The notes: generated from the sequence alone by a model not told the origin. A DNA stretch of 64,000 bases from Paracoccus hibiscisoli (GCF_005048265.1 NZ_SUNH01000010.1:1-64000); one strand, 5' to 3'; numbered from the stretch's first letter, positions 26,787-36,994 are shown. Translations and numbers: made by a program.

Positions 26787-26916
26787 GTCTGGCCTCGGGG
26801 TCAGGGGGTCGCGCGATCTATCGCAGATGGACCGGGGGGCGGCAAGCGTCCGGGTTTCTGCATGACGTGCAATGCGGCCCCTTGCCGCGTTTCGCGCGCG
26901 CGGATATGGCAGGGGC

Positions 26917-28290
26917 ATGCACGCGAAATACCGCCCCCATGTTCTTGCGACCCTGTCGTTGGGCCTGCCGCTGATCGGCAGCCACCTGGCGCGCATGGCC
27001 ATCGGCGTGGGCGACACGGTGATGATCGGCTGGTACGGGGTCGAGCCTCTGGCCGCCCTGGTCATCGCCACCAGCTTTTTCCACATCCTGTTCTTTCTGG
27101 GCATGGGCTTCGGCATCGGCGTCCTGGGCCTGATCGCCACCCATGTCGCCGCCGGCCGAGAGACTGAGGTCCGCCGCGGCGCCCGCATGGCGCTGTGGCT
27201 GTCGGCGGGATTCGCGCTGGCGGTCATGCCGCTGATGTGGTGGTCCGAACCGATCCTGCTGGCCCTGGGCCAGACCCAGACGGTCAGCGCGCTGGCGCAG
27301 GATTACCTGCGCATCGCGGGCTGGGGTCTGGCGGTGGTGCTGGGCCAGCTGACGCTCTCCTCCTATCTGGCCGCGCTGGAGCGGACGCAGGTGGTGATGT
27401 GGGTGACGCTGGCCGGTCTGCCGCTGAACCTGTTCCTGAACTGGGTGCTGATCTTTGGCAACCTGGGCGCGCCCGAACTGGGCGTGCGCGGCGCGGCCAT
27501 CGCCAGCGTCACCGTCCAGGTCGTCCAGCTGGCCGCCCTGATCGCCTATGCGGCCTGGGTGCCCGTGGCGCGCAAATACAACCTGTTTCAGCGGTTCTGG
27601 CGTCCGGACTGGCAGGCGATGTGGCAGATCGCCCGCATCGGCTGGCCCATCGGCCTGACCATGGTGGCCGAGGGCGGGCTGTTCGTCGCCTCGAACATCA
27701 TGATGGGCTGGATCGGGACGGCGCAGCTGGCCGCGCATGGCATCGCGCTGCAGATCACCTCGATCACCTTCATGGCGCATCTGGGGCTGTCCAATGCCGC
27801 GACCGTCCGCGTGGGTCAGGCCAAGGGCCGCGGCGACCGCGCCTGGATGCGCGATGCGGCGCTGACGGTGATCTGGATGTCGCTGGCCTTTGCCGCGGTG
27901 GCCATCGCCCTCTATCTGCTGTTCTCGGAACAGCTGGTGCGGCTCTATCTGGACCCTGCCGACCCGCAGGCGCCGCAGATCGTGACGCTTGGGGCAATGC
28001 TGTTGATGTATGCGGCGCTGTTCCAGCTGACCGATGCGTTCCAGGTGATCGCGCTCGGCTTTCTGCGCGGGGTGCAGGACACGCAGGTGCCGATGTGGAT
28101 CGCGGGTTTCAGCTATTGGGTCGTGGGCATGCCGGTGGCCTGGGCGCTGGCCTTTCCCCTGGGCTTTGGCCCGGCGGGGCTGTGGCTGGGCCTGTGCGTC
28201 GGGCTGACGCTGGCGGCGGTGCTGCTGATGCGCCGGTTCTGGCGGGGCCACGCGCGCGGGGACTGGACCCGCGCCACCGCCCCGGTCTAA
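26917..28290 (+). CDS. MATE-family efflux transporter
   Basis: This 457-aa inner-membrane protein has twelve predicted helices in two pseudo-repeats. Characteristic stretches are [20 protein letters not shown] at the start and [20 protein letters not shown] in the second half, as in NorM-type cation/drug antiporters. AGGGGC precedes ATG 26917. It diverges from pyrB with 130 bp between starts. Substrate unknown. Confidence 0.93.
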   Translation: MHAKYRPHVLATLSLGLPLIGSHLARMAIGVGDTVMIGWYGVEPLAALVIATSFFHILFFLGMGFGIGVLGLIATHVAAGRETEVRRGARMALWLSAGFALAVMPLMWWSEPILLALGQTQTVSALAQDYLRIAGWGLAVVLGQLTLSSYLAALERTQVVMWVTLAGLPLNLFLNWVLIFGNLGAPELGVRGAAIASVTVQVVQLAALIAYAAWVPVARKYNLFQRFWRPDWQAMWQIARIGWPIGLTMVAEGGLFVASNIMMGWIGTAQLAAHGIALQITSITFMAHLGLSNAATVRVGQAKGRGDRAWMRDAALTVIWMSLAFAAVAIALYLLFSEQLVRLYLDPADPQAPQIVTLGAMLLMYAALFQLTDAFQVIALGFLRGVQDTQVPMWIAGFSYWVVGMPVAWALAFPLGFGPAGLWLGLCVGLTLAAVLLMRRFWRGHARGDWTRATAPV

Positions 28291-28314
28291 CCTGCCCCCG
28301 AAACGAGAGGTCCC

Positions 28315-28551
28315 ATGCGCGCCGTCTTTGTCCAGTTCCGCTGCGATCCCGGCACCACCTATCAGGTCGCCGAAGCCATCTACGACCGCGAGGTCGTGTC
28401 CGAGCTGTATTCCACCTCGGGCGATTTCGACCTGATCGCCAAGGTCTACATCCCCGAGGATCAGGACGTCGGCCGCTTTCTGTCGGACCGCCTGTTCGAC
28501 ATCCCCCATATCAGCCGCACGCTGACCACGATGACCTTCCGCGCCTTCTGA
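28315..28551 (+). CDS. Stand-alone Lrp/AsnC ligand-binding domain protein
   Basis: This 78-aa protein contains only the RAM/AsnC effector domain (AVFVQFRCDPGTTYQVAEAI, STSGDFDLIAKVYIP) without the DNA-binding half. Such proteins form rings that bind amino acids and may modulate full-length Lrp members. Its stop overlaps the ATG of the downstream aminotransferase (TGATG), suggesting an amino-acid-related role. Encoded 24 bp after the MATE exporter. Confidence 0.9.
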   Translation: MRAVFVQFRCDPGTTYQVAEAIYDREVVSELYSTSGDFDLIAKVYIPEDQDVGRFLSDRLFDIPHISRTLTTMTFRAF

Positions 28552-29651
28552 TGCGGTTTGCACCCCTGCCGGCGGGCCTGCCCGCGTCCGTCCCCTTCGT
28601 CGGCCCTGAAACGCTGGAACGCCAGCGCGGCGCGCCCTTCGCCGCCCGTCTGGGCGCGAACGAGAGCGCGTTCGGCCCCAGCCCCCTGGCCGCCCGCGCC
28701 ATGCGCGAGGCCGTGGGCCAGGTCTGGAAATACGGCGATGCGCCCAGCTTTGATCTGACCCACGCCCTGGCCGACCATCACCGCATGTCCCCCGCCAATA
28801 TCATGGTCGGCGAAGGCATCGACGGCCTGCTGGGCACGCTGGTCCGCCTGATGATCGCGCCGGGCGATGCGGTCGTGACCTCGGACGGGGCCTATCCGAC
28901 CTTCAACTATCACGTCGCAGGCTTCGGCGGCGTACTGCACAAGGTGCCCTATCGCAACGATGCCGAAGACCCCGAGGCGCTGCTGGATCGCGCCCACGCG
29001 ACCGGCGCGCGGCTGATCTATCTGGCCAATCCCGACAACCCGATGGGCAGCTGGCATGACGGCCCGGTCATCACCGCGATGCTGGACCGCCTGCCCGACG
29101 ACTGCCTGCTGGTGCTGGATCAGGCCTATGCCGAATTCGCCCCCGCCTCGGCCATTCCCGACATCGCGGCGGACGACCCGCGGGTGATCCGCATGCGGAC
29201 CTTTTCCAAGGCCTACGGTCTGGCGGGGGCGCGCATCGGCTACGCCCTCGGCGCGCCGGACCTGATCGCGGGCTTCGACCGCATCCGCAACCATTTCGGC
29301 GTGAACCGCCTGGCGCAGGCAGGCGCGCTGGCCGCGCTGGCCGATCAGGGCTGGCTGGCCCATGTCGTGGCCGAGGTCGCCACGGCGCGCGACCGCATCG
29401 CCGCCATCGGTGCCGCGAATGGCCTGACCGCGCTGCCCTCGGCCACCAATTTCGTGGCGCTGGACACCCATCGCGGCGGCGCCTTCGCCCGCACCTTGAT
29501 CGCCGCGCTGGCACAGCATGGCGTGTTTGCCCGCATGCCCGGCGTGACACCGCTCGACCGCTGCATCCGCATCAGCTGCGCGCCCCTCCACGAACTCGAC
29601 GTGTTCGAGGACGTGCTGCCCCGCGCCCTGTCCGACCTCGCCACCCGCTAG
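28551..29651 (+). CDS. PLP-dependent aminotransferase (HisC-like, fold type I)
   Basis: This 366-aa enzyme resembles histidinol-phosphate and aromatic aminotransferases. LGANESAFGPSP is the N-terminal substrate segment, YLANPDNPMGSW carries the Asn of the PLP pocket, LDQAYAEF the Asp/Tyr, TFSKAYGLAGARIGY the Schiff-base Lys, and CIRISCA the carboxylate-binding Arg. Outside a his operon, so histidine synthesis is not assured; a broader substrate is equally likely. It is coupled to the RAM-domain gene. Confidence 0.9.
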   Translation: MRFAPLPAGLPASVPFVGPETLERQRGAPFAARLGANESAFGPSPLAARAMREAVGQVWKYGDAPSFDLTHALADHHRMSPANIMVGEGIDGLLGTLVRLMIAPGDAVVTSDGAYPTFNYHVAGFGGVLHKVPYRNDAEDPEALLDRAHATGARLIYLANPDNPMGSWHDGPVITAMLDRLPDDCLLVLDQAYAEFAPASAIPDIAADDPRVIRMRTFSKAYGLAGARIGYALGAPDLIAGFDRIRNHFGVNRLAQAGALAALADQGWLAHVVAEVATARDRIAAIGAANGLTALPSATNFVALDTHRGGAFARTLIAALAQHGVFARMPGVTPLDRCIRISCAPLHELDVFEDVLPRALSDLATR

Positions 29652-29660
29652 CGCGGCCCG

Positions 29661-29728
29661 GCTTCTTCTTCACCTCAATATCCCCGCCGGAGGCATCCGC
29701 CCCCGCGGGCAGGCACCTCCGGCGGCGC
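29661..29728. terminator. Bidirectional hairpin (repeat family B, copy 1)
   Basis: CTTCTTCTTCACC and AATATCC are followed by the arms CCGCCGGAGG (29684-29693) and CCTCCGGCGG (29716-29725). It stands between the convergent aminotransferase and valS genes and so can end both transcripts. Related copies occur at 35951 and 52501. Confidence 0.7.
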
Positions 29729-29732
29729 AGGC

Positions 29733-32594
29733 TCACATCGCCGCCAGCTGCGCCAGCGCGGCCTGCAGCCGGGCGATGTCATCCTCCAGCGCGGCCAGCT
29801 TCTCGCGGGTCTCGTCGATCACTTCGGCCTCGGCATTCTCGACGAATTTTGGGTTCGACAGGCGCTTCTGCAGGCCCTCGGCATCCTTGCGGGTCTTGCC
29901 TTCGGCCTTCCGCAGGCGCGCCGTCTCGGCTGCCACGTCGATCACGTCACCGATCGGCAGCGCAAAGGACGCCCCCTGCACCGACACCGAAATCATCCCC
30001 TTGCCCGCGGTCCCGTCCGCCGGGGCATTCACCCGCGCCAGCCGCTCGATCAGCGGACCGTTGTCGGCCAGGGCCGCACGCGCCGCAGGGTCCGCCTCGG
30101 TCACGACCAGGTCCAGCTTGGCCCCCGCCGGCACGCCCATCTGCGCGCGGGCCGACCGCACGCCCTCGATCAGCGCGATCACCCAGTTCATCTGGCGGTC
30201 CGCGTCGGCGTCGATCAGATCGGCGTCCAGTTCCGGCCAGTCGCCATGAACCAGCATGCGGTCGCGGTCGGCGGTCAGCGCCCACAGCTCCTCGGTGACA
30301 AAGGGCATGATCGGGTGCAGCATGGCAAAGCACTGGTCCAGCACCCAGCCCATCGTGGCCCGCGTCTCATCCGCATGCTCGCCGTCGAACAGCGGCTTGG
30401 CGAATTCGACATACCAGTCGCAGACCTTGCCCCAGACAAAGGCGTAAAGCCCCGTCGCCGCGTCGTTGAACCGATAGCTGGCCAGCGCCTCGTCGGTCGC
30501 CATCAGGATGCGCGCGGTCTCTCCGATGATCCATCGGTTCACGGTGTGGCTGGGCTGGGGCCGCGCCCCGCCGCCGCGCACGCCGTTCATCTCCGCGAAC
30601 CGGGTGGCGTTCCAGATCTTGGTGACGAAATTGCGGTTCACCTCGACATGCTTGGGCCCCAGCTTGGGGTCGCGCCCCATCGCCGCCATGCTGGTCAGCG
30701 TGAAGCGCAGCGCATCCGCACCGTAAGCATCCACCAGCGTCAGCGGGTCGATCACATTGCCCTTGGACTTGGACATCTTAGCGCCTTTTTCGTCGCGCAC
30801 CAGCCCGTGGACATAGACGGTGCGGAACGGCACATCGCCCACGACCTCCAGCTGCATCATCATCATCCGGGCCACCCAGAAGAAGATGATGTCAAAGCCC
30901 GTGACCAGCACGTCAGTCGGGAAATACCGCTCCAACTCGGGCGTCTTCTCAGGCCAGCCAAGCGTCCCGATGGGCCACAGGCCCGAGCTGAACCAGGTGT
31001 CCAGCACGTCGGGGTCGCGCGTCAGGGTCTTGCCCGGCGCCATGGCCTGCGCCTCGGCCTCGGTGGGGGCGCAATACTGGTTGCCCTCGGCGTCATACCA
31101 GACCGGGATCTGGTGGCCCCACCACAGCTGGCGGCTGATGGTCCAGGGCTCGATGTTCTCAAGCCAGTTGAAATAGACGCGTCTGTGCTGCTCGGGCAGG
31201 ATCTCGGTGCGGCCCGACCGCACGGCCTCCAGCGCGGGTTCGACGATGCGCTTGGTGTCCACGAACCATTGGTCGGTCAGCATCGGCTCGATCACCACGC
31301 CGGAGCGGTCGCCAAAGGGCTGCATGATCGGCTTGGCGTCGATCACGGGGCGGCGTTCCAGATGCTCGGCGCCGGTCTCGGGTTCGATCTCGCGGTGCAG
31401 ATAGGTGACGGCCAGACCTTCGGCGGTGATGGCGTCGATCACGCGCTTGCGGGCCTCGAACCGGTCCAGGCCGCGCAGCTCGTCCGGGACTAGGTTCACG
31501 GCCGTGACGTCGCCCACATCCTCGCCTGCGGCGGCGCGGGACGCGATGGCGGCGCTGTCGGCATAGGACAGCCCGTCGGCGCGCATCGCGCCCTTGGTGT
31601 CCAGCAGCGCATAGAGCGGGATGCCGTTGCGCATCGCCACGCCGTAATCGTTGAAATCATGTGCGCCGGTGATCTTGACCGCGCCGGACCCGAAATCGGG
31701 GTCGGGGTATTCGTCGGTGATGATCGGGATCAGGCGGCGGTGCTCCTTGGGCCCGACCGGGATCTCGACCATCTGGCCGACGATGGGGGCATAGCGGGCA
31801 TCAGAGGGATGCACCGCCACCGCGCCGTCGCCCAGCATCGTCTCGGGGCGCGTGGTCGCGATGGAGATATAGTTGCGCGTCTCGCGCAGGGTCACGCGGC
31901 CGTCTTCGTCGCGTTCGACGTATTCATAGGTCGCGCCCCCGGCCAGCGGGTACTTGAAGTGCCACATATGGCCCGGAACCTCGCGGTTCTCGACCTCCAG
32001 ATCGCTGATCGCGGTCTCGAAATGCGGGTCCCAGTTCACCAGCCGCTTGCCGCGATAGATGATGCCCTTGTTGTACAGGTCCACGAACACCCGGATCACC
32101 GCATCGTGGAAATTGCCCTCCTCGCCCGCAGGCGCGCCGGGGGCCCCGGACATGGTGAAGGCGTTGCGCGACCAGTCCGCACTGGCGCCAAGGCGCTTCA
32201 GCTGGTTGATGATCGTGTCGCCGGATTCCCGCTTCCAGTCCCAGATCTTGGCGGTGAAGGCCTCGCGCCCGATCTCGCGGCGGCCCGGCTCACCCCGTTC
32301 GGCCATGCGGCGTTCCACGACCATCTGGGTGGCGATGCCCGCATGGTCCTGACCCGGCTGCCACAGCGTGTCAAAGCCCCGCATCCGGTGCCAGCGGACC
32401 AGGATGTCCTGCAGCGTGTTGTTCAGCGCGTGACCGATATGCAGGCTGCCGGTGACGTTGGGCGGCGGGATCATCACGGTGAAGGTTTCCGCCCGCCGCG
32501 CATTGGCCCCGGCGGCAAAGGCGTTCGCGGCCTCCCACCCGGCGGCGATCCGGGCCTCGGCATCCGCCGCGTCAAAGCTTTTTTCCATCGTCAT
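29733..32594 (-). CDS. valS: Valine–tRNA ligase
   Basis: This is a class I aminoacyl-tRNA synthetase of 953 aa. The HIGH motif is in [16 protein letters not shown] (about residues 44-59) and KMSKS in [13 protein letters not shown] (about 605). An editing domain lies between them, and a C-terminal coiled coil ([20 protein letters not shown]) binds tRNA. All regions of the usual alphaproteobacterial ValS are present. A start three codons later is also possible. Confidence 0.98.
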   Translation of the reverse strand: MTMEKSFDAADAEARIAAGWEAANAFAAGANARRAETFTVMIPPPNVTGSLHIGHALNNTLQDILVRWHRMRGFDTLWQPGQDHAGIATQMVVERRMAERGEPGRREIGREAFTAKIWDWKRESGDTIINQLKRLGASADWSRNAFTMSGAPGAPAGEEGNFHDAVIRVFVDLYNKGIIYRGKRLVNWDPHFETAISDLEVENREVPGHMWHFKYPLAGGATYEYVERDEDGRVTLRETRNYISIATTRPETMLGDGAVAVHPSDARYAPIVGQMVEIPVGPKEHRRLIPIITDEYPDPDFGSGAVKITGAHDFNDYGVAMRNGIPLYALLDTKGAMRADGLSYADSAAIASRAAAGEDVGDVTAVNLVPDELRGLDRFEARKRVIDAITAEGLAVTYLHREIEPETGAEHLERRPVIDAKPIMQPFGDRSGVVIEPMLTDQWFVDTKRIVEPALEAVRSGRTEILPEQHRRVYFNWLENIEPWTISRQLWWGHQIPVWYDAEGNQYCAPTEAEAQAMAPGKTLTRDPDVLDTWFSSGLWPIGTLGWPEKTPELERYFPTDVLVTGFDIIFFWVARMMMMQLEVVGDVPFRTVYVHGLVRDEKGAKMSKSKGNVIDPLTLVDAYGADALRFTLTSMAAMGRDPKLGPKHVEVNRNFVTKIWNATRFAEMNGVRGGGARPQPSHTVNRWIIGETARILMATDEALASYRFNDAATGLYAFVWGKVCDWYVEFAKPLFDGEHADETRATMGWVLDQCFAMLHPIMPFVTEELWALTADRDRMLVHGDWPELDADLIDADADRQMNWVIALIEGVRSARAQMGVPAGAKLDLVVTEADPAARAALADNGPLIERLARVNAPADGTAGKGMISVSVQGASFALPIGDVIDVAAETARLRKAEGKTRKDAEGLQKRLSNPKFVENAEAEVIDETREKLAALEDDIARLQAALAQLAAM

Positions 32595-32668
32595 CGCATC
32601 ACCCCATCTGTTGCAGCGGGATTAGCGAATGCAGGGCCAAAGGCCAAGCCCGTCGGCGACCCGGTCTG

Positions 32669-33019
32669 TCAGCTCAGATCCAGGATGGGGGCAAAGCCGC
32701 CCCAGAACATGCGCGCGCCGTCAAAGGGCATCTCGCCCATCTCGGGGTGGTCTTCTGACATCATCGCGGCCCATGCCGCATCGGCAGTCGCGCGGTCGGG
32801 CCATTCGATCCAGGAAAACACCGGAACCTCGCCCTCCTGCGCGTGGGTCGCGCGATAGAAATCGGTCTGCTTGCCATGGGGCACGTCCTCGCCCCAGCAT
32901 TCGACCATCCGCAGCGCGCCGTGGCGCTTGAACATCGGCCAGGACGCCTTGGCGTGGGTGATGTAATCGTCGCGCCGCTCGGTGGGCACGGCGGCGACAA
33001 AGCCGGAATAATAGGTCAT
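32669..33019 (-). CDS. DUF1428 domain-containing protein
   Basis: A 116-aa dimeric ferredoxin-like (YbaA-type) protein. Typical segments are YYSGFVAAVPTERRDDYITH, ECWGEDVPHGKQTDF, VPVFSWIEWPDRATAD and MPFDGARMFWGGFAPI. No catalytic residues are known for this family. It is monocistronic between valS and an Lrp-type regulator. Confidence 0.93.
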   Translation of the reverse strand: MTYYSGFVAAVPTERRDDYITHAKASWPMFKRHGALRMVECWGEDVPHGKQTDFYRATHAQEGEVPVFSWIEWPDRATADAAWAAMMSEDHPEMGEMPFDGARMFWGGFAPILDLS

Positions 33020-33075
33020 GACGGTCCTCCTCTGCGACAGACTGTCCGCCCGTCACAGATTCGGATCAAGCCCGA

Positions 33076-33519
33076 TCAGACCGCCCGGTCCAGTTTCGTG
33101 GACAGGTGGATCAGGCTTTCCGACGACCGCACGCCCTCGATGCCCCCGATGCGGTCCAGCGTATCGTCCAGATCGCTGGTCGAGGCCGCTGCCAGCTGGA
33201 TCAGCAGGTCGACCCGGCCGCTGGTGGTGTTGACACGCTCGACCTGGGGAATGACCTTCAGACGCGACAGCACGGCAGGTTGGGCGCGCGGCTCGATCCC
33301 CAGCAGCACGGTGGCGCGGATGCGCGCGGCACGCGCCGCCTCACCCAGACGCAGGGTATAGCCGGCGATGGCGCCCGACGCCTCCAACCGCTCCAGCCGG
33401 GCCTGCACGGTCGATCGCGCGACGCGCAGGCGGCGGGCCAGCACGGCCACCGACATGCGCGCATCGCCCGACAGCTGCGCCAGAATGTTGCGATCCAGGT
33501 CGTCCAATGCCCCGTCCAC
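33076..33519 (-). CDS. Lrp/AsnC-family regulator diverging from the decarboxylase gene
   Basis: A 147-aa regulator: helix-turn-helix at the N-terminus (LARRLRVARSTVQARLERLE) and RAM effector domain after it (RIRATVLLGIEPRA, VERVNTTSGRVDLLIQLAAA). It is transcribed divergently from the ornithine-decarboxylase-like gene, 156 bp apart, with a short palindrome between. It probably senses an amino acid or polyamine precursor and controls that gene and itself. Confidence 0.93.
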   Translation of the reverse strand: MDGALDDLDRNILAQLSGDARMSVAVLARRLRVARSTVQARLERLEASGAIAGYTLRLGEAARAARIRATVLLGIEPRAQPAVLSRLKVIPQVERVNTTSGRVDLLIQLAAASTSDLDDTLDRIGGIEGVRSSESLIHLSTKLDRAV

Positions 33520-33536
33520 CCGCCTGTTTCGTCAAA

Positions 33537-33555
33537 ATGACATGAACTGCGTCAT
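33537..33555. promoter_or_regulatory. Candidate Lrp-type operator
   Basis: ATGAC (33537-33541) and GTCAT (33551-33555) form a 5-bp-arm palindrome with a 9-nt spacer, in an AT-rich patch of the divergent intergenic region. The position just before the regulator start suits autoregulation. The arms are short, so this is tentative. Confidence 0.35.
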
Positions 33556-33675
33556 AATAACCGGGACAGGGCGCGATTCTACCCTTTTCATCGGTGAAAT
33601 CGGAACCCAAAAGCGCCATTCTGGGTTGAGGAACCTTAGCCCCATCACCACCAGCCTCCTGCGAAAGGAACCGCA

Positions 33676-34830
33676 ATGGGACAACAGAAGACCGTCTGGG
33701 ATAATCCGGCCGAGGTCATCCGACATCTGGCCCCGGAACATCCGGTCATGGTCTTCGCGCCGACGGTGCTGCAGGACCGTGCGCGGCAATTCATCGACGG
33801 CTTTCCGGGGCTGGTGACCTATGCGGTCAAGTCCAACCCCGAAGAGGCCGTGATCCAGAACCTGGTCGCCGCCGGCATCCAGGGCTTCGACGTGGCATCG
33901 CCCTTCGAGATCGACCTGATCGGCCGCATGGCCCCGCACGCGGCGCGCCATTATCACAACCCCGTTCGCGCCCGGACGGAAATCGCGCATGCCGTGACGC
34001 AAAACATCCGCGCCTGGTCCGTGGACAGCCGGTCCGAACTGGACAAGCTGTTCGACCAGGTGCCGGTGACGGTGGACGGGCAGGGGGTCGAGATCTCTCC
34101 CCGGTTCAAGCTGCCGGTGCTGGGGGCGGCCTATGATTTCGGGTCCAAGTTCGGCGCCTCTCCCGAGCTGGCGGCCGAGCTGTTGGCCGAGGTTGCGCGC
34201 CGCGGCTATGTCCCGTCGCTGACCTTCCATCCGGGCACGCAATGCACCGACCCCATCGCGTGGGAAAGCTATATCCGCGTGTCCAAGGACATCTGCGACA
34301 TGGCGGGCGTGCGCGCGGTGCGGCTGAACGTGGGCGGGGGCTTCCCGTCGCACCGGGTCATCGGGGTTGAGCCGGACCTGACGTCGATCTTCCAGGAGAT
34401 CGCCGACACCGTGACCGAGATGTTCGGCACCGACGCCCCCGCCCTGGTCTGCGAACCGGGTCGCGGCATCGTGGCCGACGCCTATGCGCTCATCACCCGC
34501 GTCAAGGGCGTGCGCGACGGTGGCCATGTGTTCCTGAACGACGGCGTCTATGGCGGTCTGGCCGAGCTGCCGATCATCGGCAACATCGACCGCATCGAGG
34601 TTCTGGACCCCCAGGGCCGCCCCCGCACCGGCGATGCGGGTGGCCGGGTGATCTTTGGCCCGACCTGCGATTCGGTCGACCGCCTGCCGGGCGAGCTGTC
34701 CCTGCCGGGCGACGTGGCCGAGGGCGATTATGTCATCTTCCACGGCGCCGGTGCCTATTCGACCGTCACCAACACGCGGTTCAACGGCTTTGGCGCCATG
34801 ACCCACGCGACGGTGATGCACCTGTCGTAA
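33676..34830 (+). CDS. Fold-type III PLP decarboxylase (ornithine/lysine decarboxylase type)
   Basis: This 384-aa enzyme has the alanine-racemase-like barrel. LVTYAVKSNP holds the Schiff-base Lys52, FDVASPFEI and VGGGFPSH follow, CEPGRGIVADAYAL is the PLP phosphate site, and FGPTCDSVD carries the catalytic Cys at the dimer interface. These fit eukaryote-like ornithine decarboxylases, which make putrescine. Substrate preference (ornithine or lysine) cannot be settled by eye. GAAAGGA precedes the ATG; regulated probably by the divergent Lrp-type gene. Confidence 0.92.
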   Translation: MGQQKTVWDNPAEVIRHLAPEHPVMVFAPTVLQDRARQFIDGFPGLVTYAVKSNPEEAVIQNLVAAGIQGFDVASPFEIDLIGRMAPHAARHYHNPVRARTEIAHAVTQNIRAWSVDSRSELDKLFDQVPVTVDGQGVEISPRFKLPVLGAAYDFGSKFGASPELAAELLAEVARRGYVPSLTFHPGTQCTDPIAWESYIRVSKDICDMAGVRAVRLNVGGGFPSHRVIGVEPDLTSIFQEIADTVTEMFGTDAPALVCEPGRGIVADAYALITRVKGVRDGGHVFLNDGVYGGLAELPIIGNIDRIEVLDPQGRPRTGDAGGRVIFGPTCDSVDRLPGELSLPGDVAEGDYVIFHGAGAYSTVTNTRFNGFGAMTHATVMHLS

Positions 34831-34865
34831 CGGTTTGCTCATGCCCGCATGCTAGCATCGCGGGC

Positions 34866-35966
34866 ATGAGCACCATTCGACCGCCCATCACCCATGTCGT
34901 TCTGATGGATGGCACCTTCGCCTCGCTGGCGGACGGGCGGCGCAGCTCCATCGGGCGCATCTATCGCCTTCTGTCGGGCCAGCTGGGTCCTATGCCGCCG
35001 GGCCGCCTGCGCCTGCATTACGGCATGGGCCAGCAATGGACGCGCTGGCGCACCCTGCCGGACCTGGCCATGGGCCGCATCCTGGAAACCCGCATCACCG
35101 AGGCCTATGGCTGGCTGGCCAGCAGCTATCATCCGGGCGACCGGATCTTCATGCTGGGCTATTCCCGCGGGGCCTTTGCGGTGCGCAGCCTGGCGGGGAT
35201 GATCAGCCGCATCGGCCTGTTGCGGGCGGATGCAGCCACGGAACGCCATATCCGGCTGGCCTGGCGCTATTACCATCACGGCGGCACGCCACAGGCGCTG
35301 GCGGCCTTTCGGCGCAGGCGCTGCCATGCGCAGGCCCCGATCCGCATGGTCGGCTGTTTCGATACGGTGATGGCCCTGGGCCTGCGCCTGCCGCTGCTGT
35401 GGATGCTCACCGAGCCGGGCTTTCGTTTTCACGACGCGCATCTGGGGCAGGGGATCGAGCACGGCTTTCAGGCGTTGGCCTTGGACGAGACGCGCGCCGC
35501 CTTCGCGCCGCTGCTCTGGGATGACGACCATGCGGCGGGGCGGGTGGAGCAGATGTGGTTCCGAGGGGCCCATCCTGACATCGGGGGCCAGTTGTCGGGG
35601 TTCGAATTCGCGCGGCCTTTGGCGAACATCCCGCTGGTCTGGATGCTGGACCGCGCCGAATCGGTGGCACTGCCGCTGCCCCCCGACTGGCGCGACCTGT
35701 TCCCTTGTGACCCGACCGCCCCGTCGATCGGCAGCTGGCGGAACTGGGGCAAGGCCTTTCTGGCCCGCGCGCCCCGCCTGGCCGGGCGCACGGGAACCGA
35801 AGCCCTGCATCCGACCGTCCCGCAGCCCTATCCCGGCCCCGCCCTGCTGACCGGCGAGCTGGCCGCGGCCGCCCGCCCCGCGCGCCGCCGCTTCAAGCGA
35901 CGCCACGCCCCGCCGGATAGCCCGGCTGAAACCGCAAGCCCTACGGCGCAGGCTTCTTCTTCATAA
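34866..35966 (+). CDS. DUF2235-family alpha/beta hydrolase
   Basis: This 366-aa protein has the Tle1-like fold: VLMDGTF near the start, the nucleophile elbow GYSRGAFAVRSL, VGCFDTV, and HPDIGGQL with the catalytic His/Asp region. Members include phospholipase effectors of type VI secretion, but no T6SS gene or immunity gene is nearby and there is no signal peptide, so an effector role is not supported here. The last codons run into the hairpin repeat at 35951. Confidence 0.85.
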   Translation: MSTIRPPITHVVLMDGTFASLADGRRSSIGRIYRLLSGQLGPMPPGRLRLHYGMGQQWTRWRTLPDLAMGRILETRITEAYGWLASSYHPGDRIFMLGYSRGAFAVRSLAGMISRIGLLRADAATERHIRLAWRYYHHGGTPQALAAFRRRRCHAQAPIRMVGCFDTVMALGLRLPLLWMLTEPGFRFHDAHLGQGIEHGFQALALDETRAAFAPLLWDDDHAAGRVEQMWFRGAHPDIGGQLSGFEFARPLANIPLVWMLDRAESVALPLPPDWRDLFPCDPTAPSIGSWRNWGKAFLARAPRLAGRTGTEALHPTVPQPYPGPALLTGELAAAARPARRRFKRRHAPPDSPAETASPTAQASSS

Positions 35967-36009
35967 AAATATCCTCTGGGGGTCCGGGGGGCGAAGCGCC
36001 CCCGGCCAC
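35951..36009. terminator. Hairpin terminator (repeat family B, copy 2)
   Basis: CTTCTTCTTCAT and AAATATCCTCTGGGGG precede a hairpin with arms CCGGGGG (35984-35990) and CCCCCGG (35999-36005). It lies between the convergent DUF2235 and metF genes and overlaps the last codons of the former. Confidence 0.7.
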
Positions 36010-36030
36010 CGCCCGCCCGCAGGCGGGCCG

Positions 36031-36903
36031 TCAGGCGACGGCTTCCAGCCCCGGCTGCGGGCGAACGCCCAGGGCCGCACAGACATCGCGGGTCAGCTCG
36101 GGCCGATTCAGCGTATAGAAATGCAGCCTGTCCACCCCGCCCGCGATCAGCTGCTCGCACAGGTCGACGCACAGGCCGGTGGCCAGCTGGCGCGTGGCCT
36201 CGGGTCCGTCCAGCGCGGCCAGCTGGAACGCCTCCTCGGCCCAATCGGGCACGGTGGTGTTGCAGGTCGCGGCAAAGCGCTTGGTCCCCGCCCAGCTCTG
36301 CACCGGCAGCAGCCCCGGAATGATCGGCGCGTCGATGCCCGCCGCCGCGCATTTGTCGCGGAACCGAAAGAACGTGTCCGCCTCGAAAAAGAACTGCGTG
36401 ATCGCGCTGGTCGCCCCGGCATCCAGCTTGCGCTTGAGCCAGGTGACGTCGGCATCGCCGTCGCGGCTGTCGGGATGCGGTTCGGGATAGGCGCCGACGC
36501 GGATGGTCATGTCGCCGCGCGCGGCGATGGCCTCGATCAGCTCGACCGAATTGGCAAAGCCGTCGGGATGCGGGGTGAAGCGGTCGGCGCCCTTGGGGGC
36601 ATCGCCGCGCAGGGCCACGATCTCGGTGATGCCGGCATCGGCATAGGACTGCACGATCTCCATCGTCTCGGCGCGGGTCGCCTCGACGCAGGTCAGGTGG
36701 GCGGCGACCGTCAGCCCGAACTGGCGGTTGATGGTGGTGACGGCCTCATGGGTCAGCTGGCGCGTGGTGCCGCCCGCGCCATAGGTGACCGACACGAAAT
36801 CGGGCGCCAGAGGCGCCAGCGCCCGCGCCGCCTCCCACAGCTTGAACGAGGCCTCCAGCGTCTTGGGCGGAAAGAACTCAAAGCTGATCTTGGGGGTGCT
36901 CAT
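36031..36903 (-). CDS. metF: Methylenetetrahydrofolate reductase
   Basis: MetF reduces 5,10-methylene-THF to 5-methyl-THF for methionine synthesis using FAD and NADH. The 290-aa barrel begins MSTPKISFEFFPPKT, with VSVTYGAGGTTR, HLTCVEATR, ALRGDAPKG and AITQFFFEADTFFRF all conserved. I start at ATG 36903; a longer frame would cross the regulator's promoter. Divergent from metR, with a MetR-like box between. Confidence 0.97.
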   Translation of the reverse strand: MSTPKISFEFFPPKTLEASFKLWEAARALAPLAPDFVSVTYGAGGTTRQLTHEAVTTINRQFGLTVAAHLTCVEATRAETMEIVQSYADAGITEIVALRGDAPKGADRFTPHPDGFANSVELIEAIAARGDMTIRVGAYPEPHPDSRDGDADVTWLKRKLDAGATSAITQFFFEADTFFRFRDKCAAAGIDAPIIPGLLPVQSWAGTKRFAATCNTTVPDWAEEAFQLAALDGPEATRQLATGLCVDLCEQLIAGGVDRLHFYTLNRPELTRDVCAALGVRPQPGLEAVA

Positions 36904-36979
36904 GGCGAATCCTTTCTGTTGGCGCATCTTGTGCCATGCGGCGCGCTGTGAGACAAATTCATAATCCTCAAGATCAACC

Positions 36980-36992
36980 TGAGTTTCATTCA
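36980..36992. promoter_or_regulatory. Candidate MetR-binding site
   Basis: TGAGTTTCATTCA matches the enterobacterial MetR consensus TGAA-N5-TTCA with one mismatch. An overlapping interrupted dyad, CTCAAG ... CTGAG (36967-36983), also fits the LysR T-N11-A pattern. It sits directly before the regulator's ATG and 77 bp before metF. Confidence 0.5.
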
Positions 36993-36994
36993 TC

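Noticed and set aside
31659..32858. Long open frame (399 codons) on the + strand opposite valS
   Set aside because: It is an antisense shadow produced by GC-rich codon bias; valS on the other strand has all family motifs.
34866..35966. Type VI secretion lipase effector
   Set aside because: The DUF2235 fold fits, but there are no T6SS, VgrG, PAAR or immunity genes nearby.
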